From a virus: a stretch of DNA of 44,389 bases. The position numbers were made by a program, and so were the translations under genes. The DNA is taken from the IMG/VR virus record IMGVR_UViG_3300048583_000229, positions 1 through 44,389 of that record. One strand, written 5' to 3'. Shown here piece after piece: positions 21,738-31,449 of the stretch (position 1 is the first letter of the stretch; each line of letters starts with the position of its first letter). The notes under the pieces were generated by a model. It was not told where the DNA came from, did not search any database, and saw nothing but the letters and a program-made list of their open reading frames with translations.

Positions 21738-22579
21738 GCACAATAAAACCAATGCTGGCACACAAATATCGGCCAGACAAAGTCACCTTCCCATGTTTCG
21801 TCCAACCCAAACTCAACGGCGTCCGCGGCATTTACGTCCCAGGTCGCCATTTTCAGTCCCGCTACGGCGAAATCTGGCATCCGAGCGTGACCGCTAACAT
21901 GTTCATGTCATTAACAGGACTACAGTTTTACTGCGATGGGGAGTTTTATAAGCATGGGATGAGCTTGCAGCAGATTAATTCGCGGGTTAGTGTTATTCGC
22001 AATGCGCCACATCCTGAGGGCGATCAGGTGAAGTTTTACATCTTCGACGTGATTGTCGACGCTCCGTTCCATAGGCGTAATCTTGTGTTGCGTGAGCTGT
22101 CGAAGCGGTTTGAAATTCATCCGCACATCGGTGTCGTTAAGACGATGGAAGTTTCGTCGGCGTTAGAGGCGGATTATTTCTACAATCAGTGGAAAAATGT
22201 CGAGGGCTTCGAGGGCATGATGTATCGGGATGCGAATGCACCGTATGGGTTCGCTGCACGCTGTGGCAACAAGGAGAACCGCTGGAACTGTTTGTTGAAG
22301 CGGAAGGAAATGATGGACCTCGACGCGATCATTGTCGGTCTTAACCAGCTTGTGAACAAAGACGGCGTGCTTCAACCTAAACTCGGCTCGTTCCAACTCA
22401 AAGCTCCGAACGGCGCATTGTTCAGCGCGGGCAGCGGACTAACTGACACTCAACGCGTTGCGTATTGGAATGTCGGGGACGATATGTTGGGCATGCGGGT
22501 CCGAGTTCACTTCGAAATGTTGTCTGATAACGGAACGCCACTTAAACCTATCATAGAATGCGTTGATTATGAAGCGTGA
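21734..22579 (+). CDS. ATP-dependent DNA ligase
   Basis: The 281-residue protein is the size of T7-type minimal ligases. Motif I is QPKLNGVRG with the adenylated Lys at residue 26; Asn replaces the usual Asp of KxDG, as in several phage ligases. YCDGEF is motif III, EGFEGMMYR is motif IV, and LLKRKEM carries the motif V Lys. The C-terminal 70 residues fit an OB domain. It seals nicks in phage replication and recombination using ATP. It is coupled to both neighbours (ATGA at the front, 11-base overlap at the end). Confidence 0.93.
   Translation: MSTIKPMLAHKYRPDKVTFPCFVQPKLNGVRGIYVPGRHFQSRYGEIWHPSVTANMFMSLTGLQFYCDGEFYKHGMSLQQINSRVSVIRNAPHPEGDQVKFYIFDVIVDAPFHRRNLVLRELSKRFEIHPHIGVVKTMEVSSALEADYFYNQWKNVEGFEGMMYRDANAPYGFAARCGNKENRWNCLLKRKEMMDLDAIIVGLNQLVNKDGVLQPKLGSFQLKAPNGALFSAGSGLTDTQRVAYWNVGDDMLGMRVRVHFEMLSDNGTPLKPIIECVDYEA
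21900..21916. repeat. Palindrome copy H (intragenic)
   Basis: TGTTCATGTCATTAACA in the ligase gene; identical over 17 bases to copy K. Confidence 0.55.
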
Positions 22580-23774
22580 TTTCTTAACCTCTTACATGGA
22601 GTATGCACAGGGCAATGAAGCGTCACCACTTTTTCATGAATGGGCCGGGATTAACGTTCTCTCCTGCGTTATATCGCGACGAGTTTATTTCAGTCAAGAA
22701 TATTTCAAAATCTACCCAAACATGTATGTCGTTCTCGTCGGCGAGCCGGGGGACAAAAAGACGACAGCTATGTCGCTCGCGCGTGAAATGGTGCAAAAGA
22801 TGGATCGACCAATCGCTCCACCCAGCGCAACGAAAGAAGCTATTACAGTTCTCATGTCAGCAGAGAATGATAAATCCAAATGTCACATCAATTATCTGGA
22901 TGGCACATTGCCCAAACATATCACTCATCTTTCATTCTTCGCGTCCGAAATCGTCACGATGTTATCGGCTGGTGGAAATCCACAAGGTATTATCGAGTTC
23001 TTTACCGATATCTACGACCGTGAAGCCTTCGAGGTTCTCACGAAAAACAAAGGGAATGATGTCATTGATGCCCCATACATAACCATTCTTGCGTGCATGA
23101 CGCCGGAACAGACCGGCCAGCTGCTTAAGGAACGCCTTATCACCGGTGGGTTTTCTCGCCGTTGTGTTTTCATCTATGGCCGTTCTAAAGCCGAACCAGT
23201 GCCGAGGCCTAAACTCCTCCCCTCTCAAATCGAAGCGAAGAAGTTTTGCATGGAGCATCTTCAGCGTGTGAAAGAATACAAGGGCGAATTCAAAATGACT
23301 CCTTGCGGTGAAGTCTTCTTCGACAAATGGTATCGGCAAAAGCATCGTCAGCTTTCCATGCCGCATCCTGCTCCGTTCAAGAATTGGCTGCGCTCCAAGG
23401 ACACCATGCTGATCAAACTCTGTATGCTTCTCGACCTTGCCGACGAAATGACCGGCACCCTGTCTGGCGAGCTTCTCGAACGCGGTGTTGCTATGCTCGA
23501 CGCCACTGAAAAAGACCTCAACCGCGTCTTAGCGGGCGCAGGTAAAAACCCACTGGCAGAACTAGCGTTTAAAATCCTTTCAAAACTGGAAGAAGCGCCA
23601 GACAAACGACTGTCGAAAAAACAGTTGCTTGCGGCGCTCTTCGAAGACGGTGACTTGGATCAAATCGACAAAGCAATCGCTTTCCTAGTCACTACCGAGA
23701 AAGTCACTAAAGGCGTTATTCAAATTCCACACCCTGTAGAAGTTCTCGCATTGAAGCAGGTTGAGTCCTCCTGA
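22569..23774 (+). CDS. DUF3987-type helicase/primase ATPase
   Basis: The product has 401 residues from ATG 22569. An in-frame TTG at 22563 is less likely. After an N-terminal helical part (LFHEWAGINVLSCVISRRV), the Walker A motif VGEPGDKKT lies near residue 58. It is followed by a Ser/Pro/Ser-Ala-Thr-Lys loop (PPSATKEA), a strand SFFASEIV with the acidic residue, and ILACMTPEQ (sensor). An Arg pair in GGFSRRCVFIYG is a likely arginine finger. This is the DUF3987 family common in phage replication modules and thought to act as replicative helicase, possibly with priming. No separate primase or DnaB is found here. The gene collides with the late arm. Confidence 0.8.
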   Translation: MKRDFLTSYMEYAQGNEASPLFHEWAGINVLSCVISRRVYFSQEYFKIYPNMYVVLVGEPGDKKTTAMSLAREMVQKMDRPIAPPSATKEAITVLMSAENDKSKCHINYLDGTLPKHITHLSFFASEIVTMLSAGGNPQGIIEFFTDIYDREAFEVLTKNKGNDVIDAPYITILACMTPEQTGQLLKERLITGGFSRRCVFIYGRSKAEPVPRPKLLPSQIEAKKFCMEHLQRVKEYKGEFKMTPCGEVFFDKWYRQKHRQLSMPHPAPFKNWLRSKDTMLIKLCMLLDLADEMTGTLSGELLERGVAMLDATEKDLNRVLAGAGKNPLAELAFKILSKLEEAPDKRLSKKQLLAALFEDGDLDQIDKAIAFLVTTEKVTKGVIQIPHPVEVLALKQVESS

Positions 23775-26700
23775 TTTGACCTCGCATCATTGGATCGTTT
23801 CGCAACATGTCCGTTGCAACCCTGACAGGCAGTTCGGGGTGCAACGATTGCGCAGCGTCCATCATTCTCGCGTTCATGAGGGAACGTGATGAAGTACGTG
23901 GCTGGAAACCCAAGTTGCTAATCTGCCGAGCGGTGCGAATTAACCGCTCTTCATGTTGCTGGTCGCCGAGAGGACTCGGATACAGTTTGGCCGCCATGAT
24001 TGCTTTCGGTCCACGTCCTTCGCGCACGTTCGGTCCCATTTCCTGATTGACTCGCACTTCAGCCGCGTTCTGCGCGACCTCATATGCGGTCATGTCATAG
24101 TCTTTGGTCATGCGGTCGATCAGGATATTCCGCTGCATTGGATTCGGGGCGTTGTTGATCTGGTTATACAGCCTTGTGCGAGCAGTCTTTTCAGACTCAA
24201 TCGCTTCAAACTGTTCCATGCGAGATTTCATTTCCTTGCGCGAACGAAGTGGTGTGAAACCCGCGACCATACCAATCGTCTCGGCTGCGTCAGGCTCATA
24301 CAAAAACCGCTTATTGGCGTCGTAAACCTTACCATCATCCACAAACGCTAATCTCGCCGCCCGACGCAAGCCCATCGGCAGCAGGTTAATCGCGCCTTCT
24401 CCAAGCGACATATTCCCCGCTTTAATTTTGCCTACGTCTTTGAACGCTTGAGTCGCCAGCCCTACTAACGGCCCGCCCAGCTGTGCCGGATTAATCCCGT
24501 CAAAGCCTGATAGCGGCCCGACACCAGCCACGCTAATCCGTGAACCATAGTCGATCGGCAGGTCCATCGCAGACAAAATCCCGTTTGACGCCATCTCGCC
24601 CATGAAGTTCTTGTCGATCTCATTCTCTCCGCTCTCGTCATACAGCGCATCACGCAATGCGTCCTCCATATCCACACCGAACAGTTGCTCGACCAGCTTA
24701 CTAATACTCGGCATAAGCGTAAAGCCCATCACACCAAGTCCAGCAAACTGCACACCAAACAACGCGACTGTTGCTTTACGCGCAGCCTTCCTCTGTTCAA
24801 GTGTCCACTGACGATCACTATCAATCGATTTCGAGATAAACCGAATCTGGTTTGCAACCTGTGCGTTCACGAAACTCTGCAACGACCAATATGCGCTCAG
24901 CACATTCCTTGTCCCAGGGTCACGCGTGTTAAACATCCCAGGCCTGCCCAACCGCTGCAAACTCCCGTTCGCCACGTCACTCAGCTTGAACGCTTCGGTC
25001 TGAAGCTCGTCGATCTCGGACAGACTCAACTGCTTCTTCAACCCATACTTCTGCTTCTTCAATGCCAGATACGTCCCGGCAATGCCCAGCTCGCTGTTCA
25101 CCCTGTTAAACGCACCGTACGTTTTATTCATGAAATCATACGTATGCCGCGCCAGGTTCGTAGCCGTTCCGACCACGCCCAGCTCCCTCGTCCGACCTTG
25201 ATACATCTCTGTATACTTATCAATATTCGACGTGCTAATATCATGATGCCGCAACTGCGCCATAATCCCACGCTTTTCAGCCTCACGCAACACACCGATA
25301 ATCTCCCCGTGCGGATCGAGCTTCTTATCCACCCAGATACTCGAATCATCCTTCCCCATCGCCCGCGCAATCGCAGCCGAGGTCGCACGTCGATACAGCT
25401 TTGCAGGAATCCCCCAAGCGTCTTTCATACTCACCCCAGCCTCCATCAAAATAGGACTCAGCGTGATCGGAAACTGGAACAGCTCCACAAGTCCGGACGA
25501 AATATTACCGCCCATAAACATCGTAAATCCGATAGCAGAGATATTCCGTTGAGCGTCGGTATCTTTCAACCTAACCCCATCCTTAAACTGCTCCATCTTC
25601 GTCAGCATCTCAGGCTTTTTCAGCATCCGTTGATCCCGCCCATACAGCTTGAACATCATGTCTGTCCGACGTCTTGCAACCGCAGCCGCCTTACGTCTCG
25701 TGCTGTTCATAAACTGTTCCATCATGTCAAGGTTCTCACGGCCTTCCGCGAACTTCCTCTTCACGATATCAGTCTTACTAGCAACGACCACATCATTCTC
25801 CTGCAAGATATCCTGCACGGTATTATCCATAACCCCGATGATCCGATCAAGATCCTTCGGCGGAACTTTGCCATACAACAACGTCTCCACCAGCATCTTC
25901 CTGGACTCCACAACCCGCACCATAATATCCTCGAGCGATCCACTTACAGGCTTGTAATTCCACCTTTGCCGATTGAAGTCCTTCGGATGATCCATTACTT
26001 TATGCCCCTCCTGCTTCATCCTCGCAATAAACTGATACGCGCCCTCTTCCCCATCTTCTCCATTCAGCGTGTTGAAATCAAAATACCCAGTCAACGGCGT
26101 ATCGTCCCGATGCTTAACACCGGTCTTCGACTTATACCCACCCTTAAACACCACACTCACATGATAATTCTTCATGCGCCGTTCATCCACATACTCCGGA
26201 TGCTCCCACATAAACTTCGACTTCTCCAACAGCGCAACCTCATGTTCACCATACTTCAACGCCAACTCATTCGCCTGCTCCGGAGTCTTGTTCAGGTCCT
26301 GAACAAGTGAGGCAACGCGTTCTTCGGTGGACATATGTGCGAATTGCGTAGCGTATTCGTGAATGCGGTCGGCGTTGTTGTCGAAGACGTTGTCGAGGCT
26401 GATGAGGTAAGCGAAGGAGGTTGTGTGGTTCGCTTGGTCTGCTGCGATCTCGCGGGCTGCGCGGAAACGCTGGGAGGTGTAACGACGTTCGAGGGCACGG
26501 AAGTGTAGATCACGTTCCGATTCGGGAATGCGGGCGAAGAGTTCCTGGGCTGGTTTGCGAACGTTTTCGGCAGTGCTGACGAGCTGTTGCGCAAATGGCA
26601 TGTGGCCGAGTTGTTCTAACAGGATGATGTCATTGTGCATTTCCTCCTTTTTCGGGTCGGCGCGGATGATAAGGATCGGACTGTTTTTGTCGATCTTACC

Positions 26701-29700
26701 GCCGTCGCGTGGAACGAAACGGGATACTGTCGCTCCGTTTTCGTTGAAGTCTTTCATGTCACCTTCGACGAATAGTGGGCTGATCGCCTCGTCCGCCATC
26801 GCTTGCTGGAAGCCACGTTCGCTGTGGATGAAGTCGCCGAGTTTGACGAAGTCTGGGTCAGTCATCGACCAGTGAATCGGTCCTTGGCCCATGAAACCAT
26901 GGATGGTTTGTAGGGTTTTTGGGACGGTGCCAAAGATGCGGCGGATGGTGTCGTCAGACGATTTGAGGATTGTGGGTGAGGCTGTGACACCACCGGGGAG
27001 GCTGCGCATTGCTGCGGTCACTCCAGCGCGGACGTCGGGCTGCATCATGACGGAGTTGTTTGCAGCACGTGCGCCGGCGTTGCGCTCGGACGGATCGACC
27101 GGAATCAGGTTGTTAGATTCCTGCCTGAGCCACTTACCCATTTCGTAGTCAATGTATTCGTTGACGTATTTCTTAGCGTAGTTGACATAGGAGTGGATGT
27201 AGTTCTCGAGGTCGGGATCGAGTTGGTTCAGATGCCGTTCGAGTTCGGGCATGACCTTGGCCGCATTCTCGCCGAGCTGTTTGTCGAGCCACACGTCCAC
27301 GACTTGGAAGGGGTCGGTGACGAGTTCGGTGATGCCGAGTTCACGTGCGAGGTATGTCACGTCCTTTTGAACCTGCGCGCGGGTTTTGAAGGCAACTTGG
27401 AATGAGGCTTCGGTTGACCACAACGCGTCGGGAAGGATACGACTCTCGCGGTAGTAATTGATGTGGATAGGCGCAAACACCGACGCTTTGGCCATGACCT
27501 GCGGGCCGTGAATCGCCGCGAACGCTTGTTTGGCTTGGGCGATGTTCTTGCCTGCCGGAGTCATTTCGAAGTCATCCGGAGACATTGCACGTTGCTCTGC
27601 GATGGGGTTGGCGGTTTCTGACGGTCCGACCATTTCAGCTAGAAACGATTGCGCGGCGTCGGGATCGAAGTCGTCGATAAACGTGGACTCGGTTTGCTCA
27701 GCGTTTGTGCGAGTGATTTTCATCAGCCACTGACCGATCGTCGCCTTGCCTTTGCTTTGTTCAAACGTGAATTTCAGCATCTCGTTGCCGGGTTGTTGAC
27801 GGAAGATCATCGCTTGTGCTTCAGCATCTTCCTTAGTGGCAAAATACTTGCGCTCTTTATTACGCTTGCTTTTTTCGTCAGCAAACCTGAACGTGCCGTC
27901 GGAAGACAAGTATGTCGTGAACTTGCTGCGGCTGTCGGTGATGCTTTGAAGTTCTTTCGTCAGAATCGGATACCATTTATGAATTGTGCGCAGAAACTCT
28001 GGGCGTTCCTCTTTCGTGGTCGCCTTGTATTTCTTACTTGCCGTTGCGAGTTCAGCAGAAGTGAGCTGTGAGTTTGGCTCATGCATTGGAATGCCGCCCT
28101 GGCCTGGCAGTTGACCGAGGAACCATTTCTTCACAACGGCGTCGACTTGGAACATTTGCTTGGCTACTTGTCCTGCACGCACACGGTATTCACCTTGCTG
28201 TGCAAAGAGTTCGTCAACACCTCGGGCGACAAAACGGAGGGAAAGTGCGAATTGATCGCGAGCGTTCAGCAGCTTGTTTGCACGTTGTACGGAGTCGCGA
28301 GAACGATCGATAATGTCTTTTGAAACGTTCTTTGCGCTTTCAAGTAAGTCTGGCGCAAGCAGTCGTTTGTTGATCTCCGCAACCTTCTTAGGATCTTGCG
28401 CGTGATACACCAGCCGTTCACGTAAGAGTTCCAACCGCGAGTCGTTGGCTTGAAGGCGACTGACCCAAGGCATGGCAGTGACAGCGTCACTAATCGACGT
28501 GAACCCTTGATAGTTAATCTGGTTAAACTTCTTGACATATTCCAGCAAATCCTGTATCTCCGCCACGTCGACTTCACTCAGATTCTCAGGGTCCGGCAGT
28601 CCTTTTGACCACGCAGCTAGCGCGTCGTTAATCGTGCTGTGTCCCATATACTGATTCGCCTCGAGCCACGCGGTATCGAGGGCCGCACTTGCCTGCGTGC
28701 CGTTCAGACGATACTTGCGCTTTAGTTCTTGAAGCCGCTTTTTGCCGTTATAGACGTTCTTGTAGTGATTGTTGAAGATACCTTTTAACACCATTTCGCC
28801 TTCGCGGAAATTGGCGGAATAGCGGTCCATCTTCTTTGCGAGGTCCGCTTCTGTGTCAGATGGCAGCCCGAGCTTGGCCATGAAGTCGGAGAAGAACTTG
28901 TGAAGGCGTGGGAAGTGTTTTGCGATAAACGACTTCCACGGAGTATCCTTGCCTAACATGTATCCTTGGAATGTTTGGGCTTCGAGCTCGTGTAATGTGC
29001 GGAAGTGTTTGTATTGAGCGAACGCTGGGTCTGACCCAACGGCTGGAGTATATCCAGACAGCTCTACAACGTCGAGCGCAATCTTAATCCCGACCTCGTT
29101 GGCGTATTTGTCGTCTTGGGAAATCCGCAACGCCTCAGCCATCGCTCCATCCCATTGCGCTTTCACGTCCTCGCCGAACGCACCGTTGCGAATAAGGTGC
29201 CCGACCGTATGCCCGACTTCGTGAAGATCGGTCTCGTATTCGGTCTTAGGCGACCGTGCATTACCGCGATTGCGGGAAATATAGTGCAAGTTAATCCCTT
29301 CGAACTGCGTGTTATTCGCGAGATCGATCGAGGCGAAGTAATCGAGCGGACTGTTCTTCAACGTATTGGCATTCATTTTATACGCCGTTTCGCCGAAACG
29401 CAATTTCACCTTACTGCGTACAAGCGCGTCTTGCAGACCGCTGCGCAGCATGAAATTCAGCCATTGCTTTTTGTAGTTCGCGGGAATGCTGTCCCCGAAC
29501 GAAACGCCATATGGAATGGTGTTTTGCTGCTCGCTCACTTTGCGTGCCACTCCCAAGATTGATTCGGTCTCGGCAGGTGTGAGTTCCGTGCCAAAGTGCT
29601 GATCGAGCATAGCTTTAACCGTCACTGGCGAGGCCTGTTCAGTGAACGCGAACTTGACCATGTCGGACGTGGTAAGAATCGTCTTCTTCCCAGTCGCGGT

Positions 29701-31437
29701 ATTGATCGGATTAATGACTTGGCCTTTCCGCACAAGATGCGTTAACACACCAACTTCGTGCGTGCCAGGATTACGAAACGACACATGATTTGACGGGTCA
29801 GCGTCGTCGGTCAGAATCCTGTGATCCTTGTTATTCTTCAACGATCCATCACGCACACGCTCCATCCAGTTCGCCTTCGCCTGCGCAGGTGTCACGCCTT
29901 TCGCCGCACTCTTAGGCGCAGCTCCAAGTGCCTCGGACACAATCGGCAATGGATTCGCGGTATGCGTCACATCGCCTTTACCAATCACCGCACTAGCGGC
30001 CTCTGCGACCGCTTCGATCTGAGTCACGTGTGTGGAGACTTGCGCTTCTTGCGGAACAAGAACCCCGTCCTCACCCATCACAGGTTCAGGTGCCGTGCGC
30101 GCATCAGCTAACGCAGCGGTCGTCGAGCTACTCGCAACCTGAGCGGTAGTCGCATCGGTGTTTATGATCTTCTCATCTGCTTTTGGATCAGCAGGATCAA
30201 TCCCACGAGCTTCGGCTTCTAATGGTGCATAAAGATTAAACAACGTCGTAGGACCTGGTCCCGGAGTCGGATTATCTGGCATCAGCCACAACGGCGCATT
30301 GAACTTACCAGCGGCCATGTCAGCTTTGTTGCGCTCCTCGGCTTTTAACCGTTGAAGCTCTGGATCGTTTTTCAACGCTTCCGCTTTCACGCCGCGAGCA
30401 GCCGCATCAGTCTCGATGGTCTTGATCTGTTCCTCAATCGTCGGCGGTGTTTCCTGCTCATTCTCCACGAGCGGATTACGCATACGACCGATAACCGTTC
30501 CACCAACACCTTCAAGAATTTCCGAAGTAATAACCGGAATCCAGAACTGCTTGTCCCACATCGTGTTTGTGATGAACTCTTTCGGATCAAGCACAGCCGC
30601 TGATGCCATTTCGCCGCCGATACCGATACCAGCCTGAGCGGTTTCCACTAGCGCTTCCTGTCCAGTCTTGAGCAGCACTTTCGTCCCAGCGTCAATCGCC
30701 TTGTTTTGTAAGACCTTCCGCAAACCAAGCTCTCCTCCCATTTCCATTCCCTCGCGGATAACGTCTCCAGCAGACTTGCCCATCATTTTCTGACTGGTCT
30801 TCATCACAACGTCAGCCGCCTTACCAGCAAGCGGACGTGCGAAACCAATCGTAGCCATCGTGGTCAAGGGCGCAATCGCACCAGACACCTGCGCACGCAT
30901 TCCCATCTCGCCCTGATCATACGCCTGACCGACACCCTGTCCATATTGCGTGCCAAGCATCGCGGCAAGACCGACCGGACCCAGCGCACCCATAGCCATC
31001 TGTCCCGCGATCGCAGGTATGCCCTCACCAGCCGTCCGAAACGCCTGCTGAGTATCATCCTCCGCCCCAAACATTCTCGACGCCCCTTGCAACAGATCGC
31101 CGGTCCTCTCACTGAACGGCACTTCCATCGCATCACTTCCCTGCCCGCTCATATTCAACCCGCCGAAACGTGCTGTCAAATCCGCAGGACTTGCGCGCAT
31201 CCCAGTCTCCGTGACCAGATTGCCCGCATAATCCGCAGCACGAATCGCGGCATTTTTCGTGAAACGTTCTAGCGGCTTAAACCCAGTCGCCTGAGCAAGC
31301 ACTTGAGACGCTTGTTGAAAACTGAGTCCTTTAAGCCGCGGATCACTGGCCATCTTATCTTCCACGTACGACTTCTGAGAAGACCGCTCGGGAAAGTTAG
31401 TTTGAAGGAATTCGAGATATGAGGATGGGGCTGGCAT
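23716..31437 (-). CDS. Giant virion protein with zincin metallopeptidase motif (ejection protein, LPD38-like C-terminus)
   Basis: The product has 2573 residues, one sixth of the window. Near 150-215 lies a Gly/Ala/Met-rich hydrophobic segment. At 739-747 is HEVGHTVGH, a zinc-binding HExxH core in YETDLHEVGHTVGH, with HELEAQTFQ about 75 residues downstream as a likely third ligand (gluzincin type). The long middle part is helical and unrecognised. Near residue 2210 TRNVLSAYWSLQSFV precedes a hydrophobic segment (VALFGVQFAGLGVMGFTLM), as in large polyvalent proteins of LPD38 type. As last gene of the late arm, after two likely internal proteins, it probably is packaged, ejected into the host like T7 gp16, and cleaves a peptide or protein target. 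Confidence 0.75.
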   Translation of the reverse strand: MPAPSSYLEFLQTNFPERSSQKSYVEDKMASDPRLKGLSFQQASQVLAQATGFKPLERFTKNAAIRAADYAGNLVTETGMRASPADLTARFGGLNMSGQGSDAMEVPFSERTGDLLQGASRMFGAEDDTQQAFRTAGEGIPAIAGQMAMGALGPVGLAAMLGTQYGQGVGQAYDQGEMGMRAQVSGAIAPLTTMATIGFARPLAGKAADVVMKTSQKMMGKSAGDVIREGMEMGGELGLRKVLQNKAIDAGTKVLLKTGQEALVETAQAGIGIGGEMASAAVLDPKEFITNTMWDKQFWIPVITSEILEGVGGTVIGRMRNPLVENEQETPPTIEEQIKTIETDAAARGVKAEALKNDPELQRLKAEERNKADMAAGKFNAPLWLMPDNPTPGPGPTTLFNLYAPLEAEARGIDPADPKADEKIINTDATTAQVASSSTTAALADARTAPEPVMGEDGVLVPQEAQVSTHVTQIEAVAEAASAVIGKGDVTHTANPLPIVSEALGAAPKSAAKGVTPAQAKANWMERVRDGSLKNNKDHRILTDDADPSNHVSFRNPGTHEVGVLTHLVRKGQVINPINTATGKKTILTTSDMVKFAFTEQASPVTVKAMLDQHFGTELTPAETESILGVARKVSEQQNTIPYGVSFGDSIPANYKKQWLNFMLRSGLQDALVRSKVKLRFGETAYKMNANTLKNSPLDYFASIDLANNTQFEGINLHYISRNRGNARSPKTEYETDLHEVGHTVGHLIRNGAFGEDVKAQWDGAMAEALRISQDDKYANEVGIKIALDVVELSGYTPAVGSDPAFAQYKHFRTLHELEAQTFQGYMLGKDTPWKSFIAKHFPRLHKFFSDFMAKLGLPSDTEADLAKKMDRYSANFREGEMVLKGIFNNHYKNVYNGKKRLQELKRKYRLNGTQASAALDTAWLEANQYMGHSTINDALAAWSKGLPDPENLSEVDVAEIQDLLEYVKKFNQINYQGFTSISDAVTAMPWVSRLQANDSRLELLRERLVYHAQDPKKVAEINKRLLAPDLLESAKNVSKDIIDRSRDSVQRANKLLNARDQFALSLRFVARGVDELFAQQGEYRVRAGQVAKQMFQVDAVVKKWFLGQLPGQGGIPMHEPNSQLTSAELATASKKYKATTKEERPEFLRTIHKWYPILTKELQSITDSRSKFTTYLSSDGTFRFADEKSKRNKERKYFATKEDAEAQAMIFRQQPGNEMLKFTFEQSKGKATIGQWLMKITRTNAEQTESTFIDDFDPDAAQSFLAEMVGPSETANPIAEQRAMSPDDFEMTPAGKNIAQAKQAFAAIHGPQVMAKASVFAPIHINYYRESRILPDALWSTEASFQVAFKTRAQVQKDVTYLARELGITELVTDPFQVVDVWLDKQLGENAAKVMPELERHLNQLDPDLENYIHSYVNYAKKYVNEYIDYEMGKWLRQESNNLIPVDPSERNAGARAANNSVMMQPDVRAGVTAAMRSLPGGVTASPTILKSSDDTIRRIFGTVPKTLQTIHGFMGQGPIHWSMTDPDFVKLGDFIHSERGFQQAMADEAISPLFVEGDMKDFNENGATVSRFVPRDGGKIDKNSPILIIRADPKKEEMHNDIILLEQLGHMPFAQQLVSTAENVRKPAQELFARIPESERDLHFRALERRYTSQRFRAAREIAADQANHTTSFAYLISLDNVFDNNADRIHEYATQFAHMSTEERVASLVQDLNKTPEQANELALKYGEHEVALLEKSKFMWEHPEYVDERRMKNYHVSVVFKGGYKSKTGVKHRDDTPLTGYFDFNTLNGEDGEEGAYQFIARMKQEGHKVMDHPKDFNRQRWNYKPVSGSLEDIMVRVVESRKMLVETLLYGKVPPKDLDRIIGVMDNTVQDILQENDVVVASKTDIVKRKFAEGRENLDMMEQFMNSTRRKAAAVARRRTDMMFKLYGRDQRMLKKPEMLTKMEQFKDGVRLKDTDAQRNISAIGFTMFMGGNISSGLVELFQFPITLSPILMEAGVSMKDAWGIPAKLYRRATSAAIARAMGKDDSSIWVDKKLDPHGEIIGVLREAEKRGIMAQLRHHDISTSNIDKYTEMYQGRTRELGVVGTATNLARHTYDFMNKTYGAFNRVNSELGIAGTYLALKKQKYGLKKQLSLSEIDELQTEAFKLSDVANGSLQRLGRPGMFNTRDPGTRNVLSAYWSLQSFVNAQVANQIRFISKSIDSDRQWTLEQRKAARKATVALFGVQFAGLGVMGFTLMPSISKLVEQLFGVDMEDALRDALYDESGENEIDKNFMGEMASNGILSAMDLPIDYGSRISVAGVGPLSGFDGINPAQLGGPLVGLATQAFKDVGKIKAGNMSLGEGAINLLPMGLRRAARLAFVDDGKVYDANKRFLYEPDAAETIGMVAGFTPLRSRKEMKSRMEQFEAIESEKTARTRLYNQINNAPNPMQRNILIDRMTKDYDMTAYEVAQNAAEVRVNQEMGPNVREGRGPKAIMAAKLYPSPLGDQQHEERLIRTARQISNLGFQPRTSSRSLMNARMMDAAQSLHPELPVRVATDMLRNDPMMRGQIRRTQPASMRELLQGVEFE
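26289..26305. repeat. Palindrome copy I (intragenic)
   Basis: TGTTCAGGTCCTGAACA, extended by CT on the left and AG on the right to an 8-bp perfect arm CTTGTTCA/TGAACAAG, inside the giant virion gene. Confidence 0.6.
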
Positions 31438-31449
31438 AAGAATTAAAGG

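Noticed and set aside
24685-26310. 541-codon open frame on the plus strand
   Set aside because: Fully antisense to the giant virion gene; composition (His/Leu/Arg/Ile-rich) is that of a shadow frame and no leader or motif supports it.
29635-29652. Further palindrome copy CTGTTCAGTGAACGC
   Set aside because: Spacing between half-sites differs from the other copies, so I did not count it.
23716-31437. Virion RNA polymerase of N4 type
   Set aside because: I see none of the catalytic motifs of single-subunit RNA polymerases; the HExxH motif and LPD38-like end argue for an ejected peptidase.
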